Assembly: GCF_022712275.1 (NCBI RefSeq)
Contig: NZ_JALAGU010000050.1
Coordinates: forward strand, 1 to 64,000
Source: Corynebacterium sp.
GTDB lineage: Bacteria; Actinomycetota; Actinomycetes; Mycobacteriales; Mycobacteriaceae
Length of the DNA stretch: 64,000 nt
Direction: 5' to 3'
Shown: positions 30,280-39,833 of the stretch, piece after piece
How positions within the stretch are numbered: position 1 is the stretch's first letter
Layout: each line of letters opens with the position of its first letter
Position numbers and translations under genes: made by a program
Notes under the pieces: model-generated
Database searches by the model: none
Told to the model about the DNA's origin: nothing
What the model saw: the letters and a program-made list of their open reading frames with translations, nothing else

Positions 30280-31134
30280 TCACCGCAGGATCTCCGGGAT
30301 CTGACTCACGCTGGTGACCTGCGGCCCCAGGAACCGGCTGGCGAGATGTGCGAACCGCTGCGGGTCACCGGTGGACTCGAAGGTGTGCACCGGCTGGTCA
30401 CCTTCACTGCGGTCGGCGAGGATCCCGCCCTCGTTGAGCGTGCGGTAGACGGTCTTCATCGTCTCCTCCGCGGAGTTCACCAGGGTCACGTCATCCCCCA
30501 TCACCAGCTGGAGGACGCCGGTGAGCAGCGGGTAATGGGTGCAGCCGAGGACGAGGGTGTCCACACCCTCGTCCTTCAACGGTTCCAGGTACGCCTCGGC
30601 GAGTCCGAGGATCTGGCGTCCGGTGGTGATACCGCGCTCGACGAACGGGACGAACTGGGGACAGGCCTGCGCGAAGACCTCGACGTTCGGGTTGGCGCGG
30701 AAGAGGTCCTGGTAGGCACCCGAGGTGATGGTGCCGTGCGTGCCGATGACGCCGACCCGGCCGTTGCGGGTGACGGACACAGCCCGTCGCACCGCCGGCA
30801 GGATCACCTCGATGATCGGGACCGGGTAGCGCTCGCGGGCGTCACGCAGGAAGGCGGCGGACGCGGTGTTGCAGGCCACGACGATCGTCTTGCAGCCGCG
30901 GTCGACGAGGTCGTCGGCGATGGAGGTGGCGAGCTCACGGACGACGGCCAGGGGCTTGTCACCGTATGGTGAGTTGGCGGTGTCGCCGATGTAGATCATC
31001 GACTCCTCCGGCAGCTGGTCGACAATCGCGCGGGCGACGGTGAGTCCGCCGACACCGGAGTCGAAGACGCCGATGGGGGAATTGTCGAAACCTGCTTCTG
31101 CCGTGCCTGCCATGCCTGCGGTGTCTCCTGCCAT
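30280..31134 (-). CDS. murI: Glutamate racemase
   Basis: 284 residues. Makes D-glutamate for peptidoglycan. The two catalytic cysteines sit in VVACNTAS and LGCTHYPLL; the N terminus has IGVFDSGVGGLTVARA. The first 15 residues (MAGDTAGMAGTAEAG) are probably a non-conserved tail and the start may be further in. Confidence 0.95.
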   Translation of the reverse strand: MAGDTAGMAGTAEAGFDNSPIGVFDSGVGGLTVARAIVDQLPEESMIYIGDTANSPYGDKPLAVVRELATSIADDLVDRGCKTIVVACNTASAAFLRDARERYPVPIIEVILPAVRRAVSVTRNGRVGVIGTHGTITSGAYQDLFRANPNVEVFAQACPQFVPFVERGITTGRQILGLAEAYLEPLKDEGVDTLVLGCTHYPLLTGVLQLVMGDDVTLVNSAEETMKTVYRTLNEGGILADRSEGDQPVHTFESTGDPQRFAHLASRFLGPQVTSVSQIPEILR

Positions 31135-31179
31135 GGCGTCCGATCCTAGTCGGATCTCCCCGGCACCCCGCCCCGGATG

Positions 31180-31244
31180 TCCGGAAGTAGTGGCGGGAGG
31201 TTGCTCAGCCCGCGCGGAACCGGCTCTTCGGCACTACTTCCGGA
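31180..31244. repeat. 13-bp perfect inverted repeat at the rhomboid gene end
   Basis: TCCGGAAGTAGTG (31180-31192) and CACTACTTCCGGA (31232-31244) are perfectly complementary across 39 bases. The right arm contains the TAG stop of the rhomboid gene. A long-loop hairpin between the rhomboid gene and murI, without a T run. Confidence 0.5.
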
Positions 31245-31872
31245 AAGCCGGGCCAGAAGAGGCCTGCCGCCCGGTGAGGAATGCTGCGACACCGCCGCCG
31301 ACCGCGCCGAAGAGGTGGCCCTGCCAGCTCACACCGGGATCACCGGGGAACAGGCCCCAGAACAGGCCGGCGTAGACCAGTGCGACGACCACGCCGAGAG
31401 CCATCTGCCCGAAGGACTTCACGAAGAAGCCGCGCAGTACCAGGAAGGCGACCCAGCCGTAGATGAGGATCGATGCACCGACATGCACCGTGTTCTCCGG
31501 GCCGGTGAGCCAGATCCCCACACCGCCGATGATCACCGTGCACACCGAGGAGCCCCACACGGCCTTCTGCCCGGACAGGGCGATGAGGAAGAGCAGTACA
31601 GCACATGCCGGGGTGTTCGCCAGGAGGTGGTTGACGTCCACGTGGAGGAACGGGGCGATGAAGATCCCCCGTAGCCCCTCCAGCTCCCGGGGTTCGACGC
31701 CGTAGCCGGTGAGCCGGTAGTTCGACAGGGCGTTGACCGCCATCAGCACCCAGATGAGGACCAGGAAGGACCCGGAGGTGATCAGGGCCCTACCGGTGCG
31801 GCTGCGGCGGAAGGTCGACGGCGACTTCCCACCGGTGGTGGCGGGCACACCGGGGGACGCAGGTGTGGTCAC
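31234..31872 (-). CDS. Rhomboid family intramembrane protease
   Basis: 212 residues, six or so membrane helices. The catalytic Ser is in HVGASILIYGW and the catalytic His in WQGHLFGAVGGG; the HVDVNHLLAN segment is also typical. The residue after the catalytic Ser is Ile where Gly is usual (GxSG). I start it at the GTG at 31872, which overlaps the peptidase stop; an ATG 18 bases upstream is possible. Confidence 0.85.
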   Translation of the reverse strand: MTTPASPGVPATTGGKSPSTFRRSRTGRALITSGSFLVLIWVLMAVNALSNYRLTGYGVEPRELEGLRGIFIAPFLHVDVNHLLANTPACAVLLFLIALSGQKAVWGSSVCTVIIGGVGIWLTGPENTVHVGASILIYGWVAFLVLRGFFVKSFGQMALGVVVALVYAGLFWGLFPGDPGVSWQGHLFGAVGGGVAAFLTGRQASSGPAFRK

Positions 31873-33020
31873 GACATCAGTTCCGTCCACGAGGGTACGT
31901 CGTACATCGAGGACGCCGCGAGCACCGCATGCACCACGGCGCGCTCCGCACAGTCGGCGGCGACCGTGGCGAGCAGGGCGAGTTCCTCACCGGGGACACC
32001 GGCACCGGTCTCTCCCCCACCGCCGGTGGACAGTGCGAAGAAGGTGTCGCCGTCCATCGGCAGGTGGGAGGGACGCACCGCCCGGGCCAGCCCGTCATGG
32101 GCGGCCATGGCGAGCCGTTCTGCCTGGGCCTTGGTGACCGGGGCGTCCGTGGCGACGACGCCGATCACGGTATTCAGCGGAGACCCGTCGGATGCAACGG
32201 ATGCAGCGGACGCATCCGGTGGCGGCAGTTTCGTCCCGCCGAGCCCTCGGGCGAGCAGTGCCGCCAGACCACCGTCGTCCGGGTCAGGGAGCCCGCCCCA
32301 GTAGCGGTCGAACTCTCCGACACCGTCGTGATCGAGCTCGGCTCCGAGGCCCCAGGGCCAGCCGGTCAAAGGATCCACGACCGAGCCGACCGGGTTGGCG
32401 ACCAGGCCGACGGCGACCGTCTCCCCGGTGGGCAGGACCGCACTGGCCTGGCCGAAGCCGCCTTTGAGGGCACCGGCGGTGGCGGCACGTCCGGCACCGA
32501 CACAGCCGTTGACCGACGGGCCGGTCACCCCGGGCAGTTCGTCGAGTGTGCCGAGCGCATTCACCAGCGCCTCGCGTCCACAGTCGGCGTCAGGCCGCTC
32601 CGCCGGTGAGCCGACGGGCAGGTCGAAGATCACGGCGGCCGGGACGATGGGCACGATCGGGCCGTCCGGCACGGCGTCCCCGAAAACGGGGAATCCGATA
32701 CCGCGCTCCTCGAGCCCGGACATGACTCCGCCCGCGGCGTCCAACCCGAAGGCGGAGCCACCGCACAGGGCGACGGCGTGGACCGCCTGCATGGAGTTCG
32801 AGGGCCTGAGCAGGTCGGTTTCACGGGCCCCCGGGCCGCCGCCACGGACGTCCACCGCACCGACAGCACCGGAGGGGCAGGTGACCACGGTGACGCCGGA
32901 GGAGACCGGCGTGCCGGCGTCATCACGGGCCGGGGCATGGCCGACGGCGATGCCGGGGACGTCCGCCAGGCCGTTGACCCGGCCGGGGACCGCACCGAAG
33001 GAGGACGACATGGCTGCCAC
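31869..33020 (-). CDS. P1 family (DmpA-like) peptidase
   Basis: About 383 residues. These Ntn-fold aminopeptidases self-cleave to expose a Ser or Thr nucleophile; here the region SPLNTVIGVVATDAPVTKAQ contains the probable cleavage point before Thr. Other marks: GLADVPGIAVGHA, VDVRGGGPGARETDLL and GLDAAGGVMSGLEERGIGFP. GTG at 33020 has GGAGGG upstream; ATG at 33011 is the alternative. It follows the DUF2017 gene within a few bases. Confidence 0.88.
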   Translation of the reverse strand: MAAMSSSFGAVPGRVNGLADVPGIAVGHAPARDDAGTPVSSGVTVVTCPSGAVGAVDVRGGGPGARETDLLRPSNSMQAVHAVALCGGSAFGLDAAGGVMSGLEERGIGFPVFGDAVPDGPIVPIVPAAVIFDLPVGSPAERPDADCGREALVNALGTLDELPGVTGPSVNGCVGAGRAATAGALKGGFGQASAVLPTGETVAVGLVANPVGSVVDPLTGWPWGLGAELDHDGVGEFDRYWGGLPDPDDGGLAALLARGLGGTKLPPPDASAASVASDGSPLNTVIGVVATDAPVTKAQAERLAMAAHDGLARAVRPSHLPMDGDTFFALSTGGGGETGAGVPGEELALLATVAADCAERAVVHAVLAASSMYDVPSWTELMS

Positions 33021-33025
33021 GGCGT

Positions 33026-33616
33026 CTATCCCTCCTCGAATCCGTCGGGCACGTCGAGCTCGCCCATCATGGCGCTGAGCAGCGTATCCTGGTGGTAGCC
33101 GAGCCAGTCGAGGTAGTTCGCGGCGGTCTCGGCTTCCTGGGAGGATTCCCCGTGCTCCACGCGGTACACGTCGAGCTGGGCGGAGTGGTACGTGCGGATG
33201 TCTGCCACCGCATTGAGCCACGGCCCGGCCTGGTCGGTACCGATGCTGATGTTCACCGACCCGTCGGGGCCGAGGGCGTCGATGAGGATCCGGAGGTTGA
33301 TCAGCTTCGCCTTGATGATGTCGGTCTCGGTGAACTGCCGGGTGACGGACGCCTCCCCCTCGACCTCCTCCGCCCCGTCGCGGAAGAAGGAGGGCAGTAG
33401 ACGGGCCAGGGCCGGGTCCTCCGGCGCGTCCGTGTGACCGGAGGGCAGGCCGGTCATCTCGGCGAGCTCGTCTTTCGGGGCTGACCGGGCGCGGCCCATG
33501 AGGGCGTCGGAGACCGTCACGGCGGAATCGCCGAGCATCTCGCGCTCCAGTGGTTCGAGACGCATCTGGTAGCGGGTACCGCGGACCAGACCCTTCTTCT
33601 TCGTCCAGGGGATCAC
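33026..33616 (-). CDS. DUF2017 family protein
   Basis: 196 residues. The family, found beside clpS in Actinobacteria, has no established function. The sequence is helical and charged, with VTRQFTETDIIKAKLINLRI near the middle. It lies between clpS (4 bases upstream) and the peptidase, so one transcript is likely. Confidence 0.8.
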   Translation of the reverse strand: MIPWTKKKGLVRGTRYQMRLEPLEREMLGDSAVTVSDALMGRARSAPKDELAEMTGLPSGHTDAPEDPALARLLPSFFRDGAEEVEGEASVTRQFTETDIIKAKLINLRILIDALGPDGSVNISIGTDQAGPWLNAVADIRTYHSAQLDVYRVEHGESSQEAETAANYLDWLGYHQDTLLSAMMGELDVPDGFEEG

Positions 33617-33620
33617 GTGA

Positions 33621-33926
33621 TCATCCTTCGCTGCGCTGCATGGTGGCCCACAGGCCGGCGGTCTGAAGCTTCTTCACGTCCGCCTCCACCTTGTCACGGT
33701 CCCCGGAGCTCACGATGGCCTTGCCTTCGGTGTGCACCTCCATCATCAGTGCGGTGGCACGTTTGCGGGAGTAGCCGAGCACGGTCTGGAAGACGTAGGT
33801 GACGTAGCTCATGAGGTTGACCGGATCGTCCCAGCAGATACACAGCCAGGGCAGGTCGGCCTCGGTGAGTGTGTCCGGCAGTTGCTCTGCCACAGGTGTG
33901 GCAGCCGGGGCGGCAGGAGAAGTCAT
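33621..33926 (-). CDS. clpS: ATP-dependent Clp protease adaptor
   Basis: 101 residues from ATG at 33926. Delivers N-degron substrates to ClpC/ClpP. Marks: WDDPVNLMSYVTYVFQTVLG (the substrate-binding DDxxN) and MEVHTEGKAIVSSGDRDKVE. The first 20 residues are a Pro/Ala-rich tail. Confidence 0.93.
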   Translation of the reverse strand: MTSPAAPAATPVAEQLPDTLTEADLPWLCICWDDPVNLMSYVTYVFQTVLGYSRKRATALMMEVHTEGKAIVSSGDRDKVEADVKKLQTAGLWATMQRSEG

Positions 33927-33986
33927 GTCACCCAGACTACCGGTGGTCACCGACGCGGCAACGGGACATCACTACTATGTGACAGT

Positions 33987-35315
33987 GTGACCGCATCCAC
34001 CACGCCTTCCGGTACCGCCTCCACGGCCCTGTTCACCGACATGTACGAACTGACGATGCTGCAGGCCGCGCTGGCCGACGGCACCGCCGACCGTCGGTGT
34101 GCCTTCGAGATCTTCACCCGCCGCCTGCCGAATGAACGACGCTACGGCGTCGTCGCCGGCACCGCCCGGGTCATCGAGGCCGTGAAGAACTTCCGCTTCA
34201 CCACCGAACAGCTCGACGGGCTGCCCTTCCTCGACGAACGCACCCGCAGTTACCTGGAGAACTACCGATTCTCCGGGCAGATCGACGGCTACCGCGAAGG
34301 CGAGCTCTACTTCCCCAACTCCCCCATCCTCACCGTGCGCGGCACCTTCGCCGAATGCGTCGTGCTGGAGACCGTGGTCCTGTCGATCCTCAACTTCGAC
34401 TCAGCCGTCGCCTCCGCCGCGGCCCGTATGGTCACCGCCGCCGAGGGGCGTCCGATCATCGAGATGGGCTCGCGTCGTACCCATGAGGACGCCGCGGTCT
34501 CCGCCGCACGCGCCGCCTATCTCGCGGGCTTCACCTCGACCTCTAACCTGGAGGCCGCCGCGCGCTACGGCGTCCCGGTGGGTGGCACCAGCGCCCACGC
34601 CTGGACGCTGCTGCATACGGACGCCGACGGGCAGCCCGACGAGAAGGCCGCCTTCCGGGCGCAGATCGAGTCCCAGGGGGTGGGCACCACCCTGCTGGTG
34701 GACACCTACGACATCCGCCAGGGTGTCGCCAACGCCGTCGAGGTCGCCGGTACAGGACTCGGCGCGGTGCGTATCGACTCCGGTGACCTGGGTGTGCTCG
34801 CCCGTCAGGTCCGGGACCAGCTGGACTCCCTCGGTGCCTACGACACGAAGATCTGCGTCTCCTCCGACCTCGACGAGTTCGCCATCGCCTCGCTACGCAG
34901 TGAGCCGGTGGACACCTACGGTGCCGGCACCTCCGTGGTGACCGGCTCCGGCGCCCCGACCGCCGGACTGGTCTACAAGCTGGTCGAGGTCGACGGCACC
35001 CACGTCCACAAGCGCAGCCGCGGCAAGGCCAGCCACGGTGGGGCGAAGCAGGCGCTGCGAGCCTGCCGGTCCACCGGCACCGCCGTGGAGGAGGTCGCCT
35101 GGTCCATCGACGCCGACGCCCCGGACCTCGGCGGCGTCCTCAACACGGTGCAGCTCACCGTGCCGCTGATCCGCGACGGTGCGCCGGTCGCCGACCTGCC
35201 GACCCTCGACGAGTCGCGGGAGCACCTGGCCACCCAGCTGGTGTCCCTGCCGTGGGAGGGCCTGGCCCTGTCCCGCGACGAGCCGGCCTTGTCAGTGCGT
35301 TTCGTCGGCCTGTGA
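33987..35315 (+). CDS. pncB: Nicotinate phosphoribosyltransferase
   Basis: 442 residues from the GTG at 33987. Converts nicotinate and PRPP to nicotinate mononucleotide for NAD salvage. Marks: ALFTDMYELTMLQAAL at the N terminus, IEMGSRRTHEDAAVSAARAA, GVPVGGTSAHAW and VRIDSGDLGVLARQVR. Divergent from clpS, so the two share a short promoter region (33927-33986). Confidence 0.93.
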   Translation: MTASTTPSGTASTALFTDMYELTMLQAALADGTADRRCAFEIFTRRLPNERRYGVVAGTARVIEAVKNFRFTTEQLDGLPFLDERTRSYLENYRFSGQIDGYREGELYFPNSPILTVRGTFAECVVLETVVLSILNFDSAVASAAARMVTAAEGRPIIEMGSRRTHEDAAVSAARAAYLAGFTSTSNLEAAARYGVPVGGTSAHAWTLLHTDADGQPDEKAAFRAQIESQGVGTTLLVDTYDIRQGVANAVEVAGTGLGAVRIDSGDLGVLARQVRDQLDSLGAYDTKICVSSDLDEFAIASLRSEPVDTYGAGTSVVTGSGAPTAGLVYKLVEVDGTHVHKRSRGKASHGGAKQALRACRSTGTAVEEVAWSIDADAPDLGGVLNTVQLTVPLIRDGAPVADLPTLDESREHLATQLVSLPWEGLALSRDEPALSVRFVGL

Positions 35316-37342
35316 GCGACACCCCCGCCGACTCCGGCACGCCGTCTCCGCTCGACCTGCTGGACCACACCGTCGAGACCCTCGGTGGTACCCGACGCGA
35401 CGGGCAGCGCACCATGGCCGCCGCCGTCGCCGATGCGATCGCGGAGGAACGCCACCTGGCCGTCCAGGCCGGTACCGGTACCGGTAAGTCCATGGCCTAC
35501 CTGGTGCCGTCGCTGGCCCACGCGGTCGAGACCGGACGTCGCGTCGTCGTGTCCACCGCCACCATTGCCCTGCAGCGTCAGCTGGTGAACCGGGACCTGC
35601 CGCGGGTGGTGGACGCCCTCGCCCCGAAACTGGGGCGGCGTCCGACCTTCGCGATCCTCAAGGGCCGTAACAACTACCTCTGCCTGCATCGCACCGGTGG
35701 TGGCTCCCCCTCCTCGGAGAACGGGGAGGATTCCCTGCTCGACGAGGCGGAGCTGACCCGGACCGGCGCCCAGGTCACCCGACTGCGTGACTGGGCCCAG
35801 GAGATCCTGGAGACCGGAGAGGGCACCGGCGACCGTGATTCCCTGCCCCGCGGTGTCTCCGACCAGGCGTGGCGTCAGGTCAGTGTGACCAGCCGGGAGT
35901 GTGTCGGGGCGACCCGCTGTCCCTTCGGCGAGCAGTGCTTCGCCGAAGCCGCCCGTGCCGAGGCCGCCGAGGCCGATGTGGTGGTCACCAACCACGCCCT
36001 GCTGGCGATCGACGCGATGGCGGACAGTTCCGTGCTGCCGATGCACGATGTGGCGGTCATCGACGAGGCCCACGAACTCGAGGCCCGGATCACCTCGGTG
36101 GCGACCGCCGAACTCACCGCCGCGTCCCTGGCCATCCTCGCCAAGCGCTGCGCCAAGGTCGGCCCCGACGGCTGCTCGGACGCCCTGCAGGAGGCCGCGG
36201 ACACCTGGACCGCCGAGGTCGAGGCCGCGGTCACCGCCGGTACCGCCCCGGAGGGGCGCTGGCTGCAGGTACCGGTCCAGCTGCAGGAACCGCTCATCGC
36301 CCTGCGTGACGCCCTGTGGGGGCTGCGCTCGAAGCTGCAGGGTACAAAAGGCACCGTGCCGACCGGCGCCGAGAGTGCGAAGGATGCCGAGAAGGCCGCC
36401 GAACTGCACCACTGCGTCTCCTCCTGCGAGGAACTGCATGACACGGTCGTGCGGATCCTCGACGAGGGAGGCTCCGACGATGACAGCATCTTCGGCGAGG
36501 ACGTCGTCTGGCTCGGCGGTGACCGCTCGCGGCGCGCGGTGCGGGTTGCCCCGCTGAGTGTCGCCGACCTGCTGCGCACCCGGTTGTTCGGGGACTCCAC
36601 CGTGGTCCTCACCTCCGCGACGCTTGCCCTGGGCGGCCGGTTCACCGCGATGCTGGCGTCCTGGGGACTGTCCACGTCGAAGTGCACCACCCTGGATGTC
36701 GGCACCCCCTTCGACGCCGGCACCCACGGGATCCTCTACATGGCCCGCCACCTCGATCCGCCGGGCCGGGATGCCGCGTCGCCGACGACGATGGACGAAC
36801 TGGCCCAGCTCATCAACGCCGCCGGCGGTCGCACCCTCGGATTGTTCTCCTCCCGGCGAGCCGCCGAGGCCGCCGCCGCGGAGATGCGCACCCTGGTGCC
36901 CTACGACATCATGCTGCAGGGTGAGGACACCCTCGGCACCCTCATCGACCGCTTCCGGGCGGAGCCGGAGACGTGCCTGTTCGGCACCCTCAGCCTGTGG
37001 CAGGGTGTGGATGTGCCGGGCCCGTCGCTGTCGCTGGTGGTGATGGACCGGATCCCCTTCCCCCGTCCGGATGACCCGCTGATGCAGGCCCGGAAGGAGG
37101 CCGCCGACAAGGCGGGACGCAACGGGTTCATGGAGGTCTCCGCCACCCACGCCGCCCTGCTCATGGCGCAGGGCGCGGGCCGACTGCTGCGAAGTGTCGA
37201 TGACCGTGGCGTGGTCGCCGTCCTTGACTCACGGATCGCGACAAAACGCTACGGGTCCTTCTTCCGCTCCTCGATGCCACCGTTCTGGACCACCACCGAC
37301 GGGGGTAAGGTCCGCGGCGCACTACGCCGCCTGCGCGGATGA
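35312..37342 (+). CDS. dinG: DinG-family ATP-dependent helicase
   Basis: 676 residues from GTG at 35312, overlapping the pncB stop by GTGA. An XPD-like superfamily 2 helicase: Walker A QAGTGTGKS (residues 52-60), iron-sulfur cysteines in NNYLCLH and RECVGATRCPFGEQCF, DEAH near residue 251, and motif VI QGAGRLLR. It removes R-loops and other structures during repair. The pncB-dinG order is conserved in Corynebacteriales. Confidence 0.93.
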   Translation: MSDTPADSGTPSPLDLLDHTVETLGGTRRDGQRTMAAAVADAIAEERHLAVQAGTGTGKSMAYLVPSLAHAVETGRRVVVSTATIALQRQLVNRDLPRVVDALAPKLGRRPTFAILKGRNNYLCLHRTGGGSPSSENGEDSLLDEAELTRTGAQVTRLRDWAQEILETGEGTGDRDSLPRGVSDQAWRQVSVTSRECVGATRCPFGEQCFAEAARAEAAEADVVVTNHALLAIDAMADSSVLPMHDVAVIDEAHELEARITSVATAELTAASLAILAKRCAKVGPDGCSDALQEAADTWTAEVEAAVTAGTAPEGRWLQVPVQLQEPLIALRDALWGLRSKLQGTKGTVPTGAESAKDAEKAAELHHCVSSCEELHDTVVRILDEGGSDDDSIFGEDVVWLGGDRSRRAVRVAPLSVADLLRTRLFGDSTVVLTSATLALGGRFTAMLASWGLSTSKCTTLDVGTPFDAGTHGILYMARHLDPPGRDAASPTTMDELAQLINAAGGRTLGLFSSRRAAEAAAAEMRTLVPYDIMLQGEDTLGTLIDRFRAEPETCLFGTLSLWQGVDVPGPSLSLVVMDRIPFPRPDDPLMQARKEAADKAGRNGFMEVSATHAALLMAQGAGRLLRSVDDRGVVAVLDSRIATKRYGSFFRSSMPPFWTTTDGGKVRGALRRLRG

Positions 37343-37409
37343 GCTGCGCTACCGCGTAGGATCGCCCATGTAGTTATTGCAGCGTCGAAATGTCCACAGG
37401 AGTACCCGT

Positions 37410-38999
37410 ATGCCCGTGACCAGTGACCAGAGCGACTTCACCGTCCCCCCGGTGAGCCTCTACGACTACATCTACGGCTCGCTCGCTCCGGAGGACGAGG
37501 ACCGTGTCGCCGTGGTCGATCTGGCGGAAGGCACCGAATCCACCTTCGCCACACTGCGCAGCCACGTGGACGCCGCGGCAGGCTGGTTCCACCGTTTCGG
37601 GGTGCGCACCGGTGATGTCGTCGCGCTGCAGTGCCCCAACTCCGAGAACTTCCTCGTGGCCGCCCACGCCGTCTGGCGCCTCGGTGCGGTCCTGACCCCT
37701 GTTCCGCTGCTCTCCACCCCGGAGACCGTCGCCCACCAGATCAAGGACTCGGGCGCGACGCTGCTGCTGACCCTCGCCGGCTTCGGCGACGGTGGCGAGG
37801 AGGCCGCAGGGCTTGCCGGGCTGCCCGCCGAGAGGCTGATCCACCTGGACGCCTCCCGCGGGCTCAAGCAGATGTACGCCGAGCGCAGCACTCCCCCCGA
37901 GGTCTCCTTCGACCCCGCCACGCACCTGGCCGCGCTGCCCTACTCCTCGGGCACCACCGGCCTGCCCAAGGGGGTGAAGCTGACCCACGCGAACCTGGTG
38001 GCCAATATCGCCCAGATCGAGACCGCCGGTGTGGTAAACCGGGCCGACACCATCTTCGGCATCCTGCCCTTCTTCCACATCTACGGACTCACCGTCCTGG
38101 CCAACGCGGCGATGCGGTTGCGCGCCCGGCTGCTGACCTCCCCCCGGTTCCAGCTGAACACCTTCCTCGCCGCCCATCAGGAGCACAAGGTCACCTTCAC
38201 CTTCATCGCCCCGCCCGTGGCTGTCGCCCTGGCGAAGGACCCGGCGGTCGACAGCCACGACCTCTCCTCCCTGCGCGGTGTGTTCAGTGGTGCGGCCCCG
38301 CTCGACGACGACCTCGCCCGCGCGGTGGAGCAGCGCCTCGACATCCGCGTCTACCAGGGCTACGGTCTCACCGAGGCCAGCCCGGTGACGCACATGAACA
38401 CCGACGCGAACCTCTCCCGTGGCTCCGTCGGCAGACCGGTCGCCGGCACCGAGCACAAGATCGTCGACCCGGACTCCCTCGAGGAGATCCCGGTCCCGGC
38501 CGAGGGCGTCAGCGCCGACGGCGAGCTGTGGGTCCGCGGACCCCAGGTCATGTCCGGTTACCTGGGCGACGAGGACGCCACCGCGGAGTCCCTGCCCGGT
38601 GACGGTTGGCTGCGCACCGGTGACCTGGCCCGCCAGGACCACCACGGCGACGTGTACATCGTCGACCGGCTCAAGGAGATCATCAAGTACAAGGGCTACC
38701 AGGTTCCCCCGGCGGAACTCGAGGCCGTGCTGCTCACCCTGCCCGATGTCGCGGACGCCGCCGTCGTCGGCGCCTCCGACCCGGAGACCGGTGAGGAGAT
38801 CCCCAAGGCGTACGTGGTTCGCCAGGCGGTCGCCGAGGGAGACACCCGCTCCGAGGACGAGGTCGCCACCGCCATCGAGGACACCGTGAACGCGCGCGTC
38901 GAGCCCTACAAGAGGATCCGGGCGCTGGAGTTCGTGCGTGAGGTGCCGAAGTCGGCCACCGGCAAGATCCTGCGCCGCACGCTGCGCGACCGGGGCTGA
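37410..38999 (+). CDS. Acyl-CoA/AMP-forming ligase (FadD-like)
   Basis: 529 residues. AMP-binding enzyme: P-loop-like YSSGTTGLPKG at 178-188, then YQGYGLTEAS, LRTGDLARQD and the C-terminal GKILRR lysine. Closest in pattern to 4-coumarate/medium-chain fatty acid CoA ligases; substrate unknown. ATG at 37410 has AGGAG seven bases upstream. Confidence 0.9.
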   Translation: MPVTSDQSDFTVPPVSLYDYIYGSLAPEDEDRVAVVDLAEGTESTFATLRSHVDAAAGWFHRFGVRTGDVVALQCPNSENFLVAAHAVWRLGAVLTPVPLLSTPETVAHQIKDSGATLLLTLAGFGDGGEEAAGLAGLPAERLIHLDASRGLKQMYAERSTPPEVSFDPATHLAALPYSSGTTGLPKGVKLTHANLVANIAQIETAGVVNRADTIFGILPFFHIYGLTVLANAAMRLRARLLTSPRFQLNTFLAAHQEHKVTFTFIAPPVAVALAKDPAVDSHDLSSLRGVFSGAAPLDDDLARAVEQRLDIRVYQGYGLTEASPVTHMNTDANLSRGSVGRPVAGTEHKIVDPDSLEEIPVPAEGVSADGELWVRGPQVMSGYLGDEDATAESLPGDGWLRTGDLARQDHHGDVYIVDRLKEIIKYKGYQVPPAELEAVLLTLPDVADAAVVGASDPETGEEIPKAYVVRQAVAEGDTRSEDEVATAIEDTVNARVEPYKRIRALEFVREVPKSATGKILRRTLRDRG

Positions 39000-39833
39000 T
39001 CAGCCCCGCTGTAGAGCGACGACGGTGAAGGAGCCGGGGGCGATCTCCGTGTATCCGGCGTCCTGCACGACCGCGGCGGCCCGAGCCGCAGGTCTGTTGG
39101 AGGTCTCCGTCACTTCCTTGATCCGCTGCTCCGCCTCGGCACGGACCTCGGCGAAGCGTCCGGCGGACACCTCACAGACATGCAGCGGGAAGCCGTGGGC
39201 CGCCCAGTCGAGGGCGGCGTCCCCCGCCATCGCCGCAGCCAGCAGCATCGAGCCGTGGGAGACCTGTGCCGCGGCCTTGCCGACCGTCATCTCCAGGGAG
39301 GCGTCGACGTAGATCACCGGCGCGTCATCGTGGACGAGTACTGCCTCGGGAGTGTCCGCGTAGGACGGGTCGGAGACCAGGTCCGCGCCCTGGATCTGCA
39401 GCTTGTTGAGCAGCTCAGGGGTCTCAGTCACCGGACAGGGGGTGAAAGCACGGACCGAGGCGTCGTTCACGGACACGGTGACCCCGGGCATCCCCTGGAC
39501 ATCCCGCCACTTCCTGTTGCGGGCCCGACGGGCGATCTTGCGGATCCTCGCGCCGTACCAGCGGCCCAGGGCATCGGCGAAGAACGAGTCCTCCCCTGCT
39601 CTCGGATCGAGGCAGACGGCTACGCAGGCGGTGGCGGCGGCCTCCAGCAGTGCGCGACGGTCCGGCAACGGATCATGCGGGAACTCCATCACCAGCGGCA
39701 TGGCCTGGACCGTGGCGGGGTCGTCCGGGTTCTCGCCGTCACGGTCGACATGCATGGCGTTCTGCAGGCGGGTGTGGGCCCGACGGATCAGCGGAGTGGT
39801 GGAGTCGGGGTCTGTCCCGTCTGCCGTACTCAC
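39000..39833 (-). CDS. Peptidyl-tRNA hydrolase 2 family protein
   Basis: 277 residues. The C-terminal half carries the PTH2 fold: VDASLEMTVGKAAAQVSHGSMLLAA (catalytic Lys and His-containing helix). The N-terminal 150 residues are an additional domain seen in corynebacterial homologues. Peptidyl-tRNA hydrolysis is plausible but these proteins are not well studied. GTG start overlaps the serB stop. Confidence 0.82.
   Translation of the reverse strand: MSTADGTDPDSTTPLIRRAHTRLQNAMHVDRDGENPDDPATVQAMPLVMEFPHDPLPDRRALLEAAATACVAVCLDPRAGEDSFFADALGRWYGARIRKIARRARNRKWRDVQGMPGVTVSVNDASVRAFTPCPVTETPELLNKLQIQGADLVSDPSYADTPEAVLVHDDAPVIYVDASLEMTVGKAAAQVSHGSMLLAAAMAGDAALDWAAHGFPLHVCEVSAGRFAEVRAEAEQRIKEVTETSNRPAARAAAVVQDAGYTEIAPGSFTVVALQRG

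Noticed and set aside
34973..37150. 725-codon minus-strand frame opposite pncB and dinG
   Set aside because: Composition is Gly/Arg/His-rich as expected for the complement of high-GC coding DNA; pncB and dinG have clear families on the plus strand.
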